Source of the DNA: 2-02-FULL-62-17 sp046153355
GTDB taxonomy: Bacteria; Pseudomonadota; Gammaproteobacteria; Burkholderiales; SG8-39
Assembly: GCA_046153355.1 (NCBI GenBank)
Contig: JBJXEY010000388.1
Coordinates: 11,086 to 75,085 of the forward strand
Direction of reading: 5' to 3'
DNA length: 64,000 bases
The translations under genes were made by a program, and so were the position numbers. Positions 8,947-18,748 of this stretch are shown one piece after another (the first letter of the stretch is position 1; each line of letters starts with the position of its first letter). The notes beneath the pieces were generated by a model. That model was not told where the DNA came from, searched no databases, and saw nothing but the letters and a program-made list of their open reading frames with translations.

Positions 8947-9278
8947 TGCGCGGTCTCAATTTCACGTAAAAAAGAGACGCCACCTTAACGGAAACCCATG
9001 GGGATTGCCAAGGGCGGCGGATGTACGCAGGGCAGTTGTAACTGTGCCGGGTGTAAGGTCCGCCGGTTTCCGATGACCAATGCGCAGGTTCGTACCCGAA
9101 AGTTTTAATGAAGCGCCAATATTTTCCAATTCGCCACCCACGTGGACACGAAGGAAGCGTTTCTTGGCGTGAATCCACCGCGCCCCTGCGATGAAAGCTG
9201 TCCGCCGCAAAGCCCGCAACACATAGATAATCATGTCATCATCGCCTTGATCGAATCCACCGCCGTATCGAGGTCACT
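8947..9278. other. Divergent intergenic region, receptor / amidase
   Basis: No convincing gene. It should hold the promoters of both flanking genes. A perfect palindrome of CAGTT and AACTG arms around GT lies at 9033-9044. A related stretch (GGCAGTTGTAA) occurs near 63486, between the last receptor and the ferredoxin. Confidence 0.4.
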
Positions 9279-10679
9279 GTGCCATCGCAAGATATTTCCG
9301 GAAGTTCACTGGCGGCTTTAGCCGCCGCGCTGCGCTCGGGCGCCATTGCCGCCGGCGAATTGCACGCTCACGCCTGCGCCCGGCATGAGCGTCTGGGTAA
9401 ACGCATGAACGCCTACATCCATTGGGCGCCTGAGAGTGCCGCCGCGTGCAGCCGCGCCGCGGACGCCGCATTCCGTTGCGGCTCGGATCTCGGCCCGCTG
9501 CAGGGACTGCCGCTCAGCTTCAAGGACCATTTCGGCATACAAGGCATGCCCACCTACGCCGGTTCATCGCGGCGCCTGCCAAAGGCGTTCGAGCGCGAAG
9601 GCGGCGTGGTGCAAGCCGTGAAGCGGCAACTGGCGGTGATATCCGGCAAGACTCACACCGTGGAGTTCGCCGCGGGCGGCGGCGGCGCCAACCCCAACTG
9701 GGGCACGCCGTTCAATCCCTGGGATGTGAAAAATGCGCGCACCCCCGGCGGCTCCAGTCATGGCGCGGCGGCGAGCCTCTGGGAAGGATCGGCATTGGCG
9801 GCGTTTGGCACCGACACCATGGGTTCGGTGCGCATGCCCGCGGCCATGTGCGGGCTGGTAGGATTCAAGCCCGGCTTCGGCCGCTGGCCCGACTCGGGGA
9901 TCGTGCCTTTGAGTCCGATTCTTGATAGCGTGGGCGTGTTAACCCGGAGCGTGGCCGATGCCGCCTTCGTCTTCGCCGCGATCGACCCCGCTGGCGATTG
10001 GGCGCCAGCCCTGCGCGCAGCCGAACCCGGCGGCGTGACGATCGGCGAAGGCGACGCCTATTTCTGGGAAGGCTGCCAGCCCGAGGTCGAGGCGGCGATT
10101 CGCGCCGCCATCAAGGAATTACAAAACAAAGGATTTCATATCCGCGCGAGCGAATTACCCGAGACCCGCGCCGTCGCCGCGCTGCAGGGTGAGCAAGGCG
10201 GCATTACCGCGCCCTCGCTGGCTTCGCTGTTGCAGCATTCGCTGCCCGAGTGGATCGACCTGTTGACGCCGGTGATTCGCGAGCGCGTGCGCGAAGGACT
10301 GGAAATGCCCGCGCACCGCTATCTGCACATGGTCGAGCAGATGCGCGAACTCGCGCGTTCGGCGCAGTCAAGATTCGAGTTCGTGGATGTCATGCTCACC
10401 CCGACCACGCCGTTCACCGCGCCAATCCTGGGCAAGGCCCCGCCAGGCGGCCCGGCTGTGCCGGTGGTGCGCAATACCTTCGTGGTCAATTACCTCGGCC
10501 TGTGCGCGATCTCCATGCCCGTGGCGCTGGACAGCAACGGCCTTCCGATTGGCATGCAACTGATTGCGTGCGCCGGCGGCGAGGGGCGGCTGCTGAGCGT
10601 AGCGCTTGCGATCGAGCAGGCGCTCGGACAGGGCAGCGAGCGCCTAGGTTTGCCGCCACTTTTCGGGGAGCCGCAATGA
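9279..10679 (+). CDS. Amidase signature family enzyme
   Basis: Cytoplasmic amidohydrolase of 466 aa that would hydrolyse an amide to acid plus ammonia. The Ser-cisSer-Lys triad is recognisable: Lys82 in SFKDHFGI, the cis-Ser at 159/160 in GGSSHGAAAS, and the nucleophile Ser183 in TDTMGSVRMPA. The usual GGSIR reads MGSVR, a small deviation beside the nucleophile. The start is GTG at 9279 with GAGGT four bases upstream. It leads a + strand set (amidase, two receptors, arylsulfotransferase-like, hydroxylase), so it may release an acid or phenol from an amide substrate. Gln-tRNA amidotransferase function is unlikely because gatB/gatC are absent. Confidence 0.88.
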   Translation: MPSQDISGSSLAALAAALRSGAIAAGELHAHACARHERLGKRMNAYIHWAPESAAACSRAADAAFRCGSDLGPLQGLPLSFKDHFGIQGMPTYAGSSRRLPKAFEREGGVVQAVKRQLAVISGKTHTVEFAAGGGGANPNWGTPFNPWDVKNARTPGGSSHGAAASLWEGSALAAFGTDTMGSVRMPAAMCGLVGFKPGFGRWPDSGIVPLSPILDSVGVLTRSVADAAFVFAAIDPAGDWAPALRAAEPGGVTIGEGDAYFWEGCQPEVEAAIRAAIKELQNKGFHIRASELPETRAVAALQGEQGGITAPSLASLLQHSLPEWIDLLTPVIRERVREGLEMPAHRYLHMVEQMRELARSAQSRFEFVDVMLTPTTPFTAPILGKAPPGGPAVPVVRNTFVVNYLGLCAISMPVALDSNGLPIGMQLIACAGGEGRLLSVALAIEQALGQGSERLGLPPLFGEPQ

Positions 10680-10788
10680 AACAGCGCAAAGGACAGTTCC
10701 AGTCACCAGAATTTGTCACGGGAAAATGTAACAGAATCCGGACAAAGCGCCTGCCACACCATGCATTCATAACCAGAGGAGTCAATGC

Positions 10789-11760
10789 ATGCGATGCATC
10801 ATGAAGGGAATGATTCGTCCTGCCCTCGCCGCGTTGTTCGCCTGCGGCACGCCGGCTGTCATGGCACAGTCCGCGCCGCCGTTGCGCGTCATGATTGGCT
10901 TGCCACCGGGGGGAACACTCGAACTCATGACACGGCTGATCGCAGACCGTATCAAGACCGATACCGACCGCACCGTCATCGTCGATCACCGTCCCGGGGC
11001 AATCAGCCGTATCGCCATAGAACAGATGAAACTGGTGGCGCCGGATGGCAACACTATTCTGATCCTGCCCATTGCCAATACCGCAGTGTTTCCCCACACG
11101 TACAAAAACCTGGGCTACGACCCGTTTTCCGATCTGGCCCCGATCAGCCAGGCGGCAACTTTTTACAATGCGTTCGCGGTAGGCCCGAACGTGCAGGCCA
11201 AGACGCTCGCGGAATATGTCGCGCTGGTTAAACGCGAACCCAGGCGCGGGGACTACGCTTCCTCGGGCAGCGGCAGCATTCCGCATTTCCTCGCCGTCAT
11301 GTTTGCGCGCGCCTCCGGCATAGAAATGACCCACATTCCATACAAGGGCGCCGCACAGGTCCCTGCGGCGCTTCTGAGCGGCGAAGTCAACGTGGCAGTG
11401 CTCACCGATGCGGACCTGGCCCGACTACACCAGAGCGGCAAAGCCCGCGTGCTGGCGACTACCGGACCGGCAAGGTCAGTGGTGCTGCCCGACATTTCCA
11501 CCTTTCGGGAACAGGGCTACGACATCGTCGGCACCGGCTGGTTCGGTTTTTTTTCGCCCGGGAAAACACCGGCGCCGGTGAATGCCAGACTTGCCGAAAC
11601 AATCAACAGGGCGCTCGCCAATGCTGAGGTCCGCGGGCGGCTTGCCGAAGTGGGACTGAACGCCACCGGCACCATGCCGGCCGAATTTGCGGCAATCATC
11701 AAATCGGATTACGCGTATTGGGGGAAAATCGTCAAGCAAACTGGTTTCGTTGCCGATTAG
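10789..11760 (+). CDS. TctC/Bug-type solute receptor
   Basis: Receptor of 323 aa. Of three nearby ATGs, the one at 10789 is spaced 7 bp from GAGGAG (10776-10781) and is preferred. The signal peptide ends near AVMAQ. The following strand is a divergent version of the family core: LRVMIGLPPGGTLELMTRL, then VDHRPGAISRIA. The cleft loop is HIPYKGAAQVPA. The C-terminus ends TGFVAD rather than the common GIKPE. It forms a tandem pair with the receptor at 11827, with which it shares the GTLELM/SSLDLM-type region, so the two differ from the rest of the family here. Confidence 0.92.
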   Translation: MRCIMKGMIRPALAALFACGTPAVMAQSAPPLRVMIGLPPGGTLELMTRLIADRIKTDTDRTVIVDHRPGAISRIAIEQMKLVAPDGNTILILPIANTAVFPHTYKNLGYDPFSDLAPISQAATFYNAFAVGPNVQAKTLAEYVALVKREPRRGDYASSGSGSIPHFLAVMFARASGIEMTHIPYKGAAQVPAALLSGEVNVAVLTDADLARLHQSGKARVLATTGPARSVVLPDISTFREQGYDIVGTGWFGFFSPGKTPAPVNARLAETINRALANAEVRGRLAEVGLNATGTMPAEFAAIIKSDYAYWGKIVKQTGFVAD

Positions 11761-11826
11761 CCATAAAGCTTCAGGCGTGGCGCCGTACGCATCGCCACGA
11801 TAAACCTCGATGAAGGAGCTTCAAGC

Positions 11827-12804
11827 ATGCATGCATTGCTGATCAGGATTCCGGCGTTAATCGCCATAGCGGTCGTAACGCTGGCCGCTTCGCCTGACAC
11901 TCGCGCGCAAACCGACAAGCCCGGGCGCATCGTTGTGGGCGGCCCGCCCGGTTCGAGCCTCGACCTGATGGCGAGATTATTCGCCGACAGGATGCGCGAG
12001 TCAGCCGGTCGCCAATACATCGTAGACAACCGTCCCGGCGCAAGCAGCACCATCGCCGCGGACGCCGTGGCGCGCGGCGCGCCCGATGGTTCGGTGCTGC
12101 TCATTTCCCCACTCGGACCGCTGATCATCGAACCTCTGTTCGCCAGCAATATCAAATACGATGCGTTTCGCGATTTCACGCCGATCTCGCAGATATCCAC
12201 TTCGCATGTCGCCTACACCATCGGGCAGAAAGTGCCTGCGACCACGCTGGCAGAATACTTCGCGCTCGCTCGCGCGGATCGCAAACAGGCCTTCTATGGC
12301 ACCGCGGGAACAAACGGCCTTCCTTTTTTCTTCGCATTGCTGGTGGCGCAAACCGCAAATGTCAAATTGACCAACGTGCCTTACAAATCGGCGCTCGACG
12401 CGGTCAATGCGCTGGTCTCGGGCGAGGTGCCCGCCGGCGTGCTGCCGATGCAAGAGGTTATCCCCGTGCAGCGCCGCGGGCAGGCACGCATCGTCGCCAC
12501 CAGCGGGGCGCGGCGCTCCGCGTTGCTGCCCGAAATACCCACCTTCAAGGAACTGGGCTACCAGGATCTGGAGGCCGAAACCTGGTTCGGATTTTTTGGT
12601 CCGGCGAAAATGCCTGCCGCCCTCGCCGATACGATCTCCAAGTCCGTGGCAACCATCCTGAAACAACCCGAAACTTCCCGGTTTCTCAGCACCCAGGGGG
12701 CGGAAGCCGTTGGCTCGACACCGCAGGAATTCGCCCAGACCATGCGCCGCGACAAAGAGCGCTGGACTGCCGCCATCAAGGCCTCGGGCGTGAAGCTCGA
12801 CTAG
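11827..12804 (+). CDS. TctC/Bug-type solute receptor
   Basis: Receptor of 325 aa starting at an ATG preceded by GAAGGAG. The signal peptide MHALLIRIPALIAIAVVTLA ends near TRAQ. GGPPGSSLDLMARLFADRM and VDNRPGASSTIAADAVARG follow. The cleft segment NVPYKSALDAVNAL lacks the usual KG pair (KS instead), hinting at altered ligand contacts. It lies 66 bp after its paralogue and 27 bp before the arylsulfotransferase-like gene, so it is probably in the same operon. Confidence 0.92.
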   Translation: MHALLIRIPALIAIAVVTLAASPDTRAQTDKPGRIVVGGPPGSSLDLMARLFADRMRESAGRQYIVDNRPGASSTIAADAVARGAPDGSVLLISPLGPLIIEPLFASNIKYDAFRDFTPISQISTSHVAYTIGQKVPATTLAEYFALARADRKQAFYGTAGTNGLPFFFALLVAQTANVKLTNVPYKSALDAVNALVSGEVPAGVLPMQEVIPVQRRGQARIVATSGARRSALLPEIPTFKELGYQDLEAETWFGFFGPAKMPAALADTISKSVATILKQPETSRFLSTQGAEAVGSTPQEFAQTMRRDKERWTAAIKASGVKLD

Positions 12805-12831
12805 CGATCAAACAATGAAGCAGGAATTTCG

Positions 12832-14451
12832 ATGACCCAATTCATCCGCCCGCCGACAGTCACACAAAACCCCAATCCGCGGGCGCCGCTTGCGGCGGTA
12901 TTGACATTTCAGACCGATGTTCCGGTGAGTATCGACGTTGCGATCAGCGACGGCACAAATTCCGCCAATGCGCGTTTCCCGGTGCTTGACGCAACGGCCG
13001 CGCAAGAACCTGTGGCGCTGCCGCTGGCCGGCATGCGCGCCGACCGGTTGCACCGGTTGTGCATCGTGGCCACCGATGCGAATGGAAACAAAGCCGAGGC
13101 GGATGCACAGTACCAAACCCCGCCACTGCCGCCCGCGCCCATGGCATTTCCTCCGGTCACGCTGGTCAAACGCGATGGGGCGAGAATGGAAGGCGGCATC
13201 ACCTTGCTCAGCGTGCGCCGCACGTCACGCGGCAAAGAAACGCATCTGACGCCCAATCAGGCGCGCTTCAGCCGCAACTGGGGAATGATTCTCGCGCTGG
13301 ATTGTGCCGGTGAGGTGGTGTGGTTCTACCAGTCGGACCGGCGTGTCGCCGGCATCGACCGGCTGGACAACGGCAACATCCTGGCGACGCACGTCGATTT
13401 CACGGTGATGGAGATCGACCTTCTGGGCAACATTGTCAGGCAATGGACGCCGGCGCACCAGCCCGGCGGCGCGCGTCCCGGTTCCATCGGCATCGATGCG
13501 CACAGCATGCATCACCAGCCCAAGGTGCTCGCCAACGGCAACTTTCTCTCCTTCAATGCCTTCGGCAAGGTGCTCGACAATTTTTACTCCAGCGAATCCG
13601 ACCCGGAGGCGCCGCGCGTCACCAAAGGCGTCGTCGGCGACGAGATTATCGAATTCACGCCCGAGGGCCGTGTGGTGTGGCGCTGGAATGCATTTGACCA
13701 TCTCGATCCTTTGCGAATCGGCTACCACGTGTTGCAGGCCTACTGGCATGTGCGCGGCTTTCCCAATCACGCCGACTGGACGCACGGCAACGGCGTCGTG
13801 GTCGATCCGCGCGACGGCAACATCATCGTTTCGTTTCGCAATCAGGATGCGGTGATGAAGATCGAGCGCAGTTCGGGCGAGATACTCTGGATACTGGGCA
13901 ATCACGAAGGGTGGAACGACAGCCTTAAAAAGAAGCTGTTGCGCCCGATTGGCGAATTGCGCTGGCCTTTTCATGGCCACAACCCGCGCGTCACACCACA
14001 GGGCACGATTGTCATGTTTGACAACGGCATCTTCCAGGCAATGCCCTTCGCGCCGATGCTGCCACCGGCAAAAACCTTCAGCCGCGGCGTGGAATTCGAG
14101 GTGGATGAGAAAGCCATGACGGTGCGCCAACTGTGGTCCTCCTCGGCAAAACTTGACGGGGACTCGGTCAACAGCTGGGCCATGGGCGACGCGCACCGCC
14201 TGCCCAAAACCGGCAACATGCTGGTGTTCTATTCGGTGTGTTTCCCCATGCTGACGGAGCTGACCTACAACGAATGGGATCGTCGCGAACTTCACCCCAG
14301 CGACCTGCCCAACTGGGCGCGTATCCGCGAGTACAGCCGCACCACGCCCGCCGAGGTGCTGTGGGAGGTGCAAATACGCGATCCGAACGATGTGGTGGGC
14401 TGGATAGTCTACGGCGGCTTTCGCGTCGCAAGCCTGATGCCCGGGAACTGA
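12832..14451 (+). CDS. Arylsulfotransferase (AssT)-like protein, no signal peptide
   Basis: Protein of 539 aa: a beta-sandwich-like N-terminal domain (1-100) and a beta-propeller of the PAPS-independent arylsulfotransferase family, which moves sulfate between phenols through a sulfohistidine. Matches to the family's active-site blocks are DWTHGNGVVVDPRDGNII followed by SFRNQDAV (one His, one Arg) and FHGHNPRVTPQGTIVMFDNG (the His region of the sulfoenzyme), plus AHSMHHQP further up. Unlike the classic periplasmic enzymes it has no signal peptide, so it should act in the cytoplasm. The MhpA-like gene follows after 4 bp. A second homologue lies on the opposite strand at 15983. Confidence 0.8.
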   Translation: MTQFIRPPTVTQNPNPRAPLAAVLTFQTDVPVSIDVAISDGTNSANARFPVLDATAAQEPVALPLAGMRADRLHRLCIVATDANGNKAEADAQYQTPPLPPAPMAFPPVTLVKRDGARMEGGITLLSVRRTSRGKETHLTPNQARFSRNWGMILALDCAGEVVWFYQSDRRVAGIDRLDNGNILATHVDFTVMEIDLLGNIVRQWTPAHQPGGARPGSIGIDAHSMHHQPKVLANGNFLSFNAFGKVLDNFYSSESDPEAPRVTKGVVGDEIIEFTPEGRVVWRWNAFDHLDPLRIGYHVLQAYWHVRGFPNHADWTHGNGVVVDPRDGNIIVSFRNQDAVMKIERSSGEILWILGNHEGWNDSLKKKLLRPIGELRWPFHGHNPRVTPQGTIVMFDNGIFQAMPFAPMLPPAKTFSRGVEFEVDEKAMTVRQLWSSSAKLDGDSVNSWAMGDAHRLPKTGNMLVFYSVCFPMLTELTYNEWDRRELHPSDLPNWARIREYSRTTPAEVLWEVQIRDPNDVVGWIVYGGFRVASLMPGN

Positions 14452-14455
14452 ACCG

Positions 14456-15895
14456 ATGTTCGACGTCGCCATCGTCGGCTGCGGCCCGACTGGCGCCATC
14501 CTCGCCAATCTCCTGGGCATGCTCGGGCTGTCGGTCGCGGTGTTCGAGCGTGAACGCGGCCAGCACAGCGCGCCGCGCGCGGTGCACTTCGATGGCGAAG
14601 TGATGCGCATTTTCGAGACCGCGGGACTCGCCGCTGAAATCAGTTCGGTGGTTCGTCCCGCCGACGGCGCGCATTTCGTCAATGCCGCTGGACGGATCAT
14701 GCTGGAGCTGAAACCCAAAGCCGAAGGCATGCATGGCTGGGCCAACGACTACAGTTTTTTCCAGCCGCATCTGGAACAGGTGTTGCGCCAAGGCGTGGCG
14801 CGATTCGCCAATGTCCGGGTTTTCACCGGGCATGAAGTCTCAGCCATCACGACAATGCGCGACTGCGCGCAATTCACCGTGACCGATTCCACGCGCGAAG
14901 CGCGGCAGGAGAAGGCGCGCTGGCTGGTCGGCTGCGACGGCGCGCGTTCCATTGTTCGCGAAGCCATCGGCTCGGCATTGATCGACATGGGATCGAATCA
15001 ATCATGGATTGTGGTTGACGTGGAATTGCAGCGCGATATCAGGCTGCCGGAAAAGACCACTCAGTACTGCGACCCCGCGCGGCCGGTGACCTATGTTGGC
15101 GTGACCGGGCGACGAAGGCGCTGGGAACTGATGCTGGTGCCGGGGGACGATCCGGAAGACATCGTTCGCGAGGACCGTGTATGGGCCCTGCTTTCGCCAT
15201 GGATCAAGCCCGGCGATGCGCGCATCGAGCGATCTTCGGTCTACACCTTTCACGCGCTGCTCGCGGAACGCTGGCGCCGCGGGCGCCTCCTGATCGCAGG
15301 TGACGCCGCGCATCAGATGCCGCCGTTTCTCGGCCAGGGCATGTGCGCCGGTATTCGCGATGCCGCCAATCTCGCCTGGAAACTGGGGCAGGTGATTGCG
15401 GGAGGAAGCGACGATGTGCTGCTCGATAGCTACCAGTCGGAGCGGGAAGCGCACGTGCGCGTGTTCATCGAAACGGCGATTCGACTGGGTGGCATCATCC
15501 AGACCCTCGATCCGGCGGTGGCGGCGGATCGCGACCGGCGCTTCGAGCAGCAAGGCACTCAGGAAATTGTAACCCTGTCCCCGTCGCTTGGCCCAGGCGC
15601 CCATGATGACAATGCGCCTTGCGGGGAAATTTTCCCGCAGCCTTTGCTTGCCGATGGCACACGCCTCGATGCGGCCATCGGCGCCTATCGTTTCGCCGTG
15701 CTTGCGCGGCCCGCACTCATCGACGCCGCACTGCGGGCGCGCTGCGCGCAGGCAAACATCGCACTGGTCAGTGCCGACGGCGCGGTTGCTGCATGGCTGA
15801 ACCGGCAGGGCGCGCTCGCGGTGATGCTGCGACCGGACCGTTACGTGCAGGCCGTGGCACGCGACGCGACGGATATGGATCGTTTGCGGGCTTGA
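14456..15895 (+). CDS. FAD-dependent monooxygenase, MhpA-like
   Basis: Flavoprotein hydroxylase of 479 aa resembling 3-(3-hydroxyphenyl)propionate hydroxylase, which makes a catechol ready for ring cleavage. GCGPTGAILANLLGMLG at residues 8-24 is the FAD-binding fold. AGDAAHQMPPFLGQGMCAG and GIRDAANLAWKL are hallmarks of the MhpA group. It is shorter than MhpA (about 550 aa), mainly in the C-terminal third. It is the last gene of the + strand set. An MhpB-like extradiol dioxygenase in the opposing operon (21924-22883) could act on its product. Confidence 0.87.
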   Translation: MFDVAIVGCGPTGAILANLLGMLGLSVAVFERERGQHSAPRAVHFDGEVMRIFETAGLAAEISSVVRPADGAHFVNAAGRIMLELKPKAEGMHGWANDYSFFQPHLEQVLRQGVARFANVRVFTGHEVSAITTMRDCAQFTVTDSTREARQEKARWLVGCDGARSIVREAIGSALIDMGSNQSWIVVDVELQRDIRLPEKTTQYCDPARPVTYVGVTGRRRRWELMLVPGDDPEDIVREDRVWALLSPWIKPGDARIERSSVYTFHALLAERWRRGRLLIAGDAAHQMPPFLGQGMCAGIRDAANLAWKLGQVIAGGSDDVLLDSYQSEREAHVRVFIETAIRLGGIIQTLDPAVAADRDRRFEQQGTQEIVTLSPSLGPGAHDDNAPCGEIFPQPLLADGTRLDAAIGAYRFAVLARPALIDAALRARCAQANIALVSADGAVAAWLNRQGALAVMLRPDRYVQAVARDATDMDRLRA

Positions 15896-15982
15896 ATTCG
15901 AAATAAACGGGTCCGGCCCAACTTATCATTCCTGAGATATCGCGCCCGGCCCGTTATTCACGCGCCGGCTTGCCCTTCCAGC

Positions 15983-17053
15983 TCACCTTTGCACCGGTCC
16001 CAACCGCCCGCGTATCTCAAGCGAATCCGCCGCATAGCGATACGCGCGAAATACCCAGTTCGATTTATGTCCCCCGGTGCCAATACCGAAGTTGGGGTTA
16101 ATGTACTCCCAGACGATTTCGCCCGCGGGCGTTACCTCGAAAATGCGCCCCCACTGGCCTTCGCAGATGAGCGTGTTGCCCGAGGCGAGGCGCTGCTGTC
16201 CGCTGATGTGCGGGCTGAAGAAAGTCCATGGCGGCGAGCCCTTGTATTCCCACACGGTCTTGCCGGTGGCCGGGTCAAGCTCGATGACCCGTGATGCGGG
16301 CGCATTGCCGGTATCCGTGCCGTTGGCGAACAGGAGAATGTTACCGGTGTCCAGCATCACGCAGTCGTGCTGCATGCCCCAACTGAGATCAGTTTTCTCC
16401 CAGCGCGGCTTGCCGGTTTTTCGGTCGATGATCATGACGGTGGAGATGCGCCTGAAACTTAACATCACATCGCCGTTGGCAAGCGGGCACACCGCATTGC
16501 AATGCGCAAACTCCTCGCGGTGCCCGACCATGTTGACCGGGTAGCGCTCGATCTCCAGATCCTGCGAGTGCCATTCCCACACCGTTTTGCCTGCAGGGTC
16601 GATCTCGCGGATGTAATCGCCGTAAATGTCGCCATCTTTCTCCGTGCCGGGCACCCCGCCGACGACACGCCTGGCATCTTCAGGCCGCATTTTTTCCCAG
16701 GCGATATAGACGGTGTTGCCATTGTCCAGGCGGCGGAAATCGTGATGCTGGTTGTCGTCGCGATACTCCCACACGAGCTTGCCGTCCCAATCTAGTTCGC
16801 GCAGCCAACCGCCCTTGCCGCCGGTATTGGGCAGATTGCCCTCCTTGGTGCGCCCGGCCCAGAGCAGGTTGCCGTTCTTCAGCAAATAGGCGTAGTTGCC
16901 CGGGTTGAGCGGATGATTGCGCCACTGGTGCACCACCTCGCCGCGCATGCCAAGAATAAAAGTCTCATTGGCGAAATTGGGTGAATACAGGGTATAGCCG
17001 GGTGTGGCACGTTCACGGTCGTTGACTGTCAATCCGACTTGTTGGTAACGCAT
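15983..17053 (-). CDS. Arylsulfotransferase-like beta-propeller protein, no signal peptide
   Basis: Protein of 356 aa from the arylsulfotransferase family, shorter than the 12832 copy because it lacks the N-terminal domain. Repeated W-G-D propeller blades are visible (REIDPAGKTVWEW, ELDPATGKTVWEYKG, EVTPAGEIVWEY). Candidate active-site elements are EFAHCNAVCPLANGD followed by LSFRRIST, and GMQHDCVMLDTGNILLFANG, which correspond to the His, Arg and sulfohistidine regions. There is no signal peptide. GAGGAG precedes the ATG. The gene is last in a - strand series just after the sulfatase, with a 53-bp gap. A non-catalytic propeller role cannot be excluded. Confidence 0.75.
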   Translation of the reverse strand: MRYQQVGLTVNDRERATPGYTLYSPNFANETFILGMRGEVVHQWRNHPLNPGNYAYLLKNGNLLWAGRTKEGNLPNTGGKGGWLRELDWDGKLVWEYRDDNQHHDFRRLDNGNTVYIAWEKMRPEDARRVVGGVPGTEKDGDIYGDYIREIDPAGKTVWEWHSQDLEIERYPVNMVGHREEFAHCNAVCPLANGDVMLSFRRISTVMIIDRKTGKPRWEKTDLSWGMQHDCVMLDTGNILLFANGTDTGNAPASRVIELDPATGKTVWEYKGSPPWTFFSPHISGQQRLASGNTLICEGQWGRIFEVTPAGEIVWEYINPNFGIGTGGHKSNWVFRAYRYAADSLEIRGRLGPVQR

Positions 17054-17106
17054 GCGTTGCTCCTCGAAATTATTCGTTGAAATTTGAAGCGATTTACCAG
17101 CGCGAT

Positions 17107-18675
17107 TTACCAGCGCCCGATCAATGCGGAGCCGGGCTTGCGGCGTGCTTCGAAGCGTTCATTGACGCTATCGTCGTCCATCGCCACGCGATTCTTGCGT
17201 TGACGCATCCATTGGAAGATGCGTTCCTTCATTTCCGCACGCACGGTGGCATGCGCGGCGTCGCTGCCCAGGTCGCGCAATTCCTGCGGATCGTTCTCCA
17301 GATCGAACAGTTGCGGACCGTAGCCGTCGAAATGCACGTACTTCCAGCGCGGAGTACGCACCATCACCGCGCGACAATCGTTGACGCCGCGCCCGAGGAT
17401 GTCGCGCGCGACATAGGTGGCGTAATCCAGTTCGCTGAACGCGGCCTCGCGCCCGACCGGCTTGCCGTGGCGCACGCGCGGCAGCAGTGAACGCCCCTCC
17501 AGAATATGCATCGGCGCATCAAAACCCAGGGCCTCGATGAAGGTGGGCACCAGGTCAATCGATTCGACCAGGTCGTCGGATACCACGCCGCGCGGCGCTG
17601 CGTCATCCGGATCGACCACGATCATCGGCACGCGTGCCGATTGCTCGTAGAACATCTCCTTTTCCCCAAGCCAGTGATCACCGAGGAAATCGCCATGATC
17701 GGCGGTGAGCACAATCAGCGTGTCGCTCATGCGGCCGCTCGCCTCCATGTGCCGGAACAGCCGGCCAAGATGATCGTCGATCTGTTTTACCAGCCCCATG
17801 TAGGTCGGAATGACGGCTTTTCGAACTTCCTCGCGCGCGAACGACTGGCTGTCCTGGTGTTTCATAAACGCGCCGTACACCGGGTTGGCGTCGCGCCGCT
17901 CCTCCTCGCTTTTGACTGCGGGAATGATGTCGCCCTCGCCGAACATGGCATGGTAGGGGGCGGGGGCGATGTAGGGCCAATGCGGCTTGATGAAAGAAAG
18001 ATGCAGACACCATGGCTTGTCGCCCTGCTCCGTCATGAAAGCCATGGCCTGATCGGTGCAGAAAGCTGTCTCGGTGTGTTCTTCCTTTGCGCGCGCCGCA
18101 TGAGGCGCATTGCGCATGTTCCACCCGGAGAGCACCTCGCCATTCGGGCCTTCGCCGGAATTGGCGTAGTCGTGCCAGGGGTTGGTGCCGGGATAGCCCA
18201 TGCGGTTGAGATAACGGTTGTAGGTTTCCTCGGGACTTCCGTCGGCCTTGAAATAAATGCCGTCGTCGCGGGCATAAGGCTCGAACCCGCATTCGCTCAC
18301 CAAAAGTCCATCGCCATCCTTGTGCGACAACCCCAGTCTGGCCATGCCTTCTTCATCGGGTTTCATGTGGGTCTTGCCGATCAGCGCGGTGCGCACGCCG
18401 TGCGGGCGCAGGTAATCGCCAAGCGTGCGTTCCCCCACCGGCAGCGGCACGAAATTCCAGGTGGCGCCGTGGCTCATGCTGTAACGGCCGGTGTAGGTGG
18501 ACATGCGCGACGGCCCGCAGACCGGCGCCTGCACGTAGGCGCGGGTGAAGCGGGTGCCGCGCGCGGCGAGGGTGTCGATATGCGGCGTTTTAAGATGAGG
18601 ATGCCCGTAACAGGACAGATAATCCGCGCGCAACTGATCGCACATGATGAAAAGAACGTTCTTCGCTTTTGCCAT
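17107..18675 (-). CDS. Formylglycine-type sulfatase
   Basis: Type I sulfatase of 522 aa in the alkaline phosphatase superfamily, hydrolysing sulfate (or possibly phosphonate) esters. Cys53 sits in CGPSRMSTYTG, the CxPxR motif that formylglycine-generating enzyme converts. Metal and substrate residues are seen in MCDQLRADYLSCYG, HSH-type loops such as LSFIKPHWPY, and TADHGDFLGDHWLGEKE. No signal peptide, so it should be cytoplasmic, and no maturase gene is nearby. It is flanked by three receptors upstream and the arylsulfotransferase-like gene downstream, which strongly suggests sulfate-ester metabolism. The substrate could be an aryl sulfate, choline sulfate or phosphonate monoester. Confidence 0.88.
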   Translation of the reverse strand: MAKAKNVLFIMCDQLRADYLSCYGHPHLKTPHIDTLAARGTRFTRAYVQAPVCGPSRMSTYTGRYSMSHGATWNFVPLPVGERTLGDYLRPHGVRTALIGKTHMKPDEEGMARLGLSHKDGDGLLVSECGFEPYARDDGIYFKADGSPEETYNRYLNRMGYPGTNPWHDYANSGEGPNGEVLSGWNMRNAPHAARAKEEHTETAFCTDQAMAFMTEQGDKPWCLHLSFIKPHWPYIAPAPYHAMFGEGDIIPAVKSEEERRDANPVYGAFMKHQDSQSFAREEVRKAVIPTYMGLVKQIDDHLGRLFRHMEASGRMSDTLIVLTADHGDFLGDHWLGEKEMFYEQSARVPMIVVDPDDAAPRGVVSDDLVESIDLVPTFIEALGFDAPMHILEGRSLLPRVRHGKPVGREAAFSELDYATYVARDILGRGVNDCRAVMVRTPRWKYVHFDGYGPQLFDLENDPQELRDLGSDAAHATVRAEMKERIFQWMRQRKNRVAMDDDSVNERFEARRKPGSALIGRW

Positions 18676-18748
18676 TGCTTGCCTTGCCTTGTCTTGTCTT
18701 TAAGAATTCGATTTTTCTGCGGCGCGATTGTTGCACCGAATTTCCCGC

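Noticed and set aside
8962..9234. 90-codon - strand frame between the receptor and amidase genes
   Set aside because: No motif and no ribosome site; the region must hold the divergent promoters.
13225..14745. 506-codon open frame on the - strand opposite the arylsulfotransferase-like and MhpA-like genes
   Set aside because: Antisense to two well-supported genes. No family motif and no ribosome site; long shadows are common in GC-rich coding DNA.
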